From the IMG/VR virus record IMGVR_UViG_3300027963_000255, positions 1 to 28,744 of that record: a stretch of 28,744 nt of DNA; one strand, 5' to 3'. The DNA is from a virus. This document shows, in pieces, positions 27,911 to 28,744 of this stretch (within the stretch, counting starts at the first letter, position 1; the number at the start of each line of letters is the position of its first letter). Both the position numbers and the translations under genes were made by a program. Under the pieces are notes generated by a model, which was not told the origin of the DNA, ran no database searches, and saw only the letters and a list, made by a program, of their open reading frames with translations.

Positions 27911-28372
27911 ATGGCCAACCAATACGACGATGATGACTTCGATGACGAGGTTGTTGATAACGGTCCAGCAAACCTTCGTAGGGCTTTGAAAAAGGCTGAG
28001 AAGGAACGAAATGCTCTACAGGAGCAGTTGGATTCTGTTAAGTCAAACCTCCGCCAGCGTTCTGTCAAAGACGTTTTGGAGACTAAGGGTGTGAACCCTA
28101 AGATTGCTGCGTTTATTCCTAGCGATCTTGATGCACCCGAACAGATTGCCGCTTGGCTTGACGAATACTCTGATGTGTTCGGTTTTGCTCAGGCACAGTC
28201 TGAAGTAGCGGAAACTACTGAGAACGATGCGGCTATTCAGCGTATCGAATCGGCCACTAATAGTGCTTCGACTCCGGGTCGTGATGCAGATTTGTTTAAC
28301 AAGATTGCGTCAGCTGCGACTAAGGAAGAATTGGCACAAATTATGGGTCATTCAACCAATCGTTTCCGCTAG
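27911..28372 (+). CDS. Capsid scaffolding protein
   Basis: A 153-aa protein with a very acidic start (YDDDDFDDEVVD), a coiled-coil helix (LRRALKKAEKERNALQEQLD, residues about 22-41) and a conserved block VKDVLETKGVNPKIAAFIPS (52-71), which I recall from actinophage scaffolds. Scaffolds direct capsid assembly and leave before or during packaging. The ATG follows AAAGGAAAGGGAG, and the major capsid gene comes next, as usual. Confidence 0.85.
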   Translation: MANQYDDDDFDDEVVDNGPANLRRALKKAEKERNALQEQLDSVKSNLRQRSVKDVLETKGVNPKIAAFIPSDLDAPEQIAAWLDEYSDVFGFAQAQSEVAETTENDAAIQRIESATNSASTPGRDADLFNKIASAATKEELAQIMGHSTNRFR

Positions 28373-28409
28373 CCACATTCATCCACCTTATTGAAAAGGA
28401 GTAACTTAG

Positions 28410-28744
28410 ATGGCAAACACACCTTACGGTTCATCTAATACTTACACCGACACTTCGGGCAGCTCGCTTGGTACATCACTTGTACAGGCCGCGTATGACC
28501 GTTATGTCGAATTTGCACTTCGTGCTGTCCCATTGATCCGCGACGTTGCTGACAAGCGTCCAGTACAGCAGGCTATGCCAGGTTCATCTGTCGTATTCCA
28601 GTTGTACAGTGACCTTAGCAAGGCAACCGCTACACTGTCTGAGACTGTTGATCCTGATGCTATCGGTTTCGGTAACACCACTTCAGTTCCAGTTACTCTA
28701 AACGAGTACGGTAACGCTGCTCTTGCTACACGCAAGCTTGAACT
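28410..28744 (+). CDS. Major capsid protein, 3' end outside the window
   Basis: ATG 28410 follows AAAAGGAGTAACTTAG. The 111 visible residues (MANTPYGSSNTYTDTSGSSL..., then AYDRYVEFALRAVPLIRDVA, KRPVQQAMPGSSVVFQLYSD and TVDPDAIGFGNTTSVPVTLN) look like an actinophage major capsid protein. Position after the scaffold supports this. The N-terminal residues of such proteins often interact with scaffold. The frame runs off the window's right edge. Confidence 0.85.
   Translation, partial: MANTPYGSSNTYTDTSGSSLGTSLVQAAYDRYVEFALRAVPLIRDVADKRPVQQAMPGSSVVFQLYSDLSKATATLSETVDPDAIGFGNTTSVPVTLNEYGNAALATRKLE

Overview
The window looks like a segment of a tailed double-stranded DNA phage of an actinobacterial host. 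The strongest host clues are a phage-copy WhiB protein (11254-11676, minus strand) with its four cysteines and GVWGG turn, many small Cys-rich proteins of the kind seen in actinophages, and a perfect match to the Crp/GlxR operator consensus of actinobacteria (16007-16022). GC content appears moderate, unlike phages of Streptomyces or Mycobacterium, which would fit a lower-GC actinobacterium. Host identity is inference. I saw no integrase, so lifestyle is open.

Layout. (1) 1-633, plus: end of the lysis module, an M23 endolysin (5' end outside the window) and a small holin-like membrane protein. (2) 634-1049: gene-free, with two terminators, extra hairpins and a promoter that may give a leaderless transcript. 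(3) 1050-9379, plus: a dense early/replication operon in which nearly every gene overlaps the next by a few bases: RecB/Cas4-type nuclease in two pieces, RecA/DnaB-like ATPase, Holliday-junction resolvase-like nuclease, cytosine-C5 DNA methyltransferase in two pieces with a third gene overprinted on it, primase in two pieces (CHC2 zinc finger, Toprim), PAPS-reductase-like PP-loop enzyme, an Nmad1 (DUF1599-like) protein, metallophosphoesterase and a sigma-like regulator. (4) 9380-9627: convergent terminators. (5) 9628-15520, minus: about 20 small genes, including several of 33-56 aa, WhiB, and a short two-domain-sized sliding-clamp-like protein. The right half of this block (12.05-15.6 kb) has long spacers filled with related hairpins. 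(6) 15521-16285: divergent control region with a DnaA-box array phased at about one helical turn, palindromes, the Crp/GlxR box and a structured leader. (7) 16286-28744, plus: late genes: large terminase, portal, small virion proteins, a 1559-aa protein, three further virion proteins, a tRNA-like RNA, scaffold and the start of the major capsid gene.

Most notable: a three-frame methyltransferase locus; a family of stem-loops whose G-U pairing shows they act as minus-strand RNA; a helically phased DnaA-box array; a Crp/GlxR box; and a tRNA-like RNA with no anticodon loop and almost no D-stem. Coding calls rest on reading translations and remembered family features; no database search was run.
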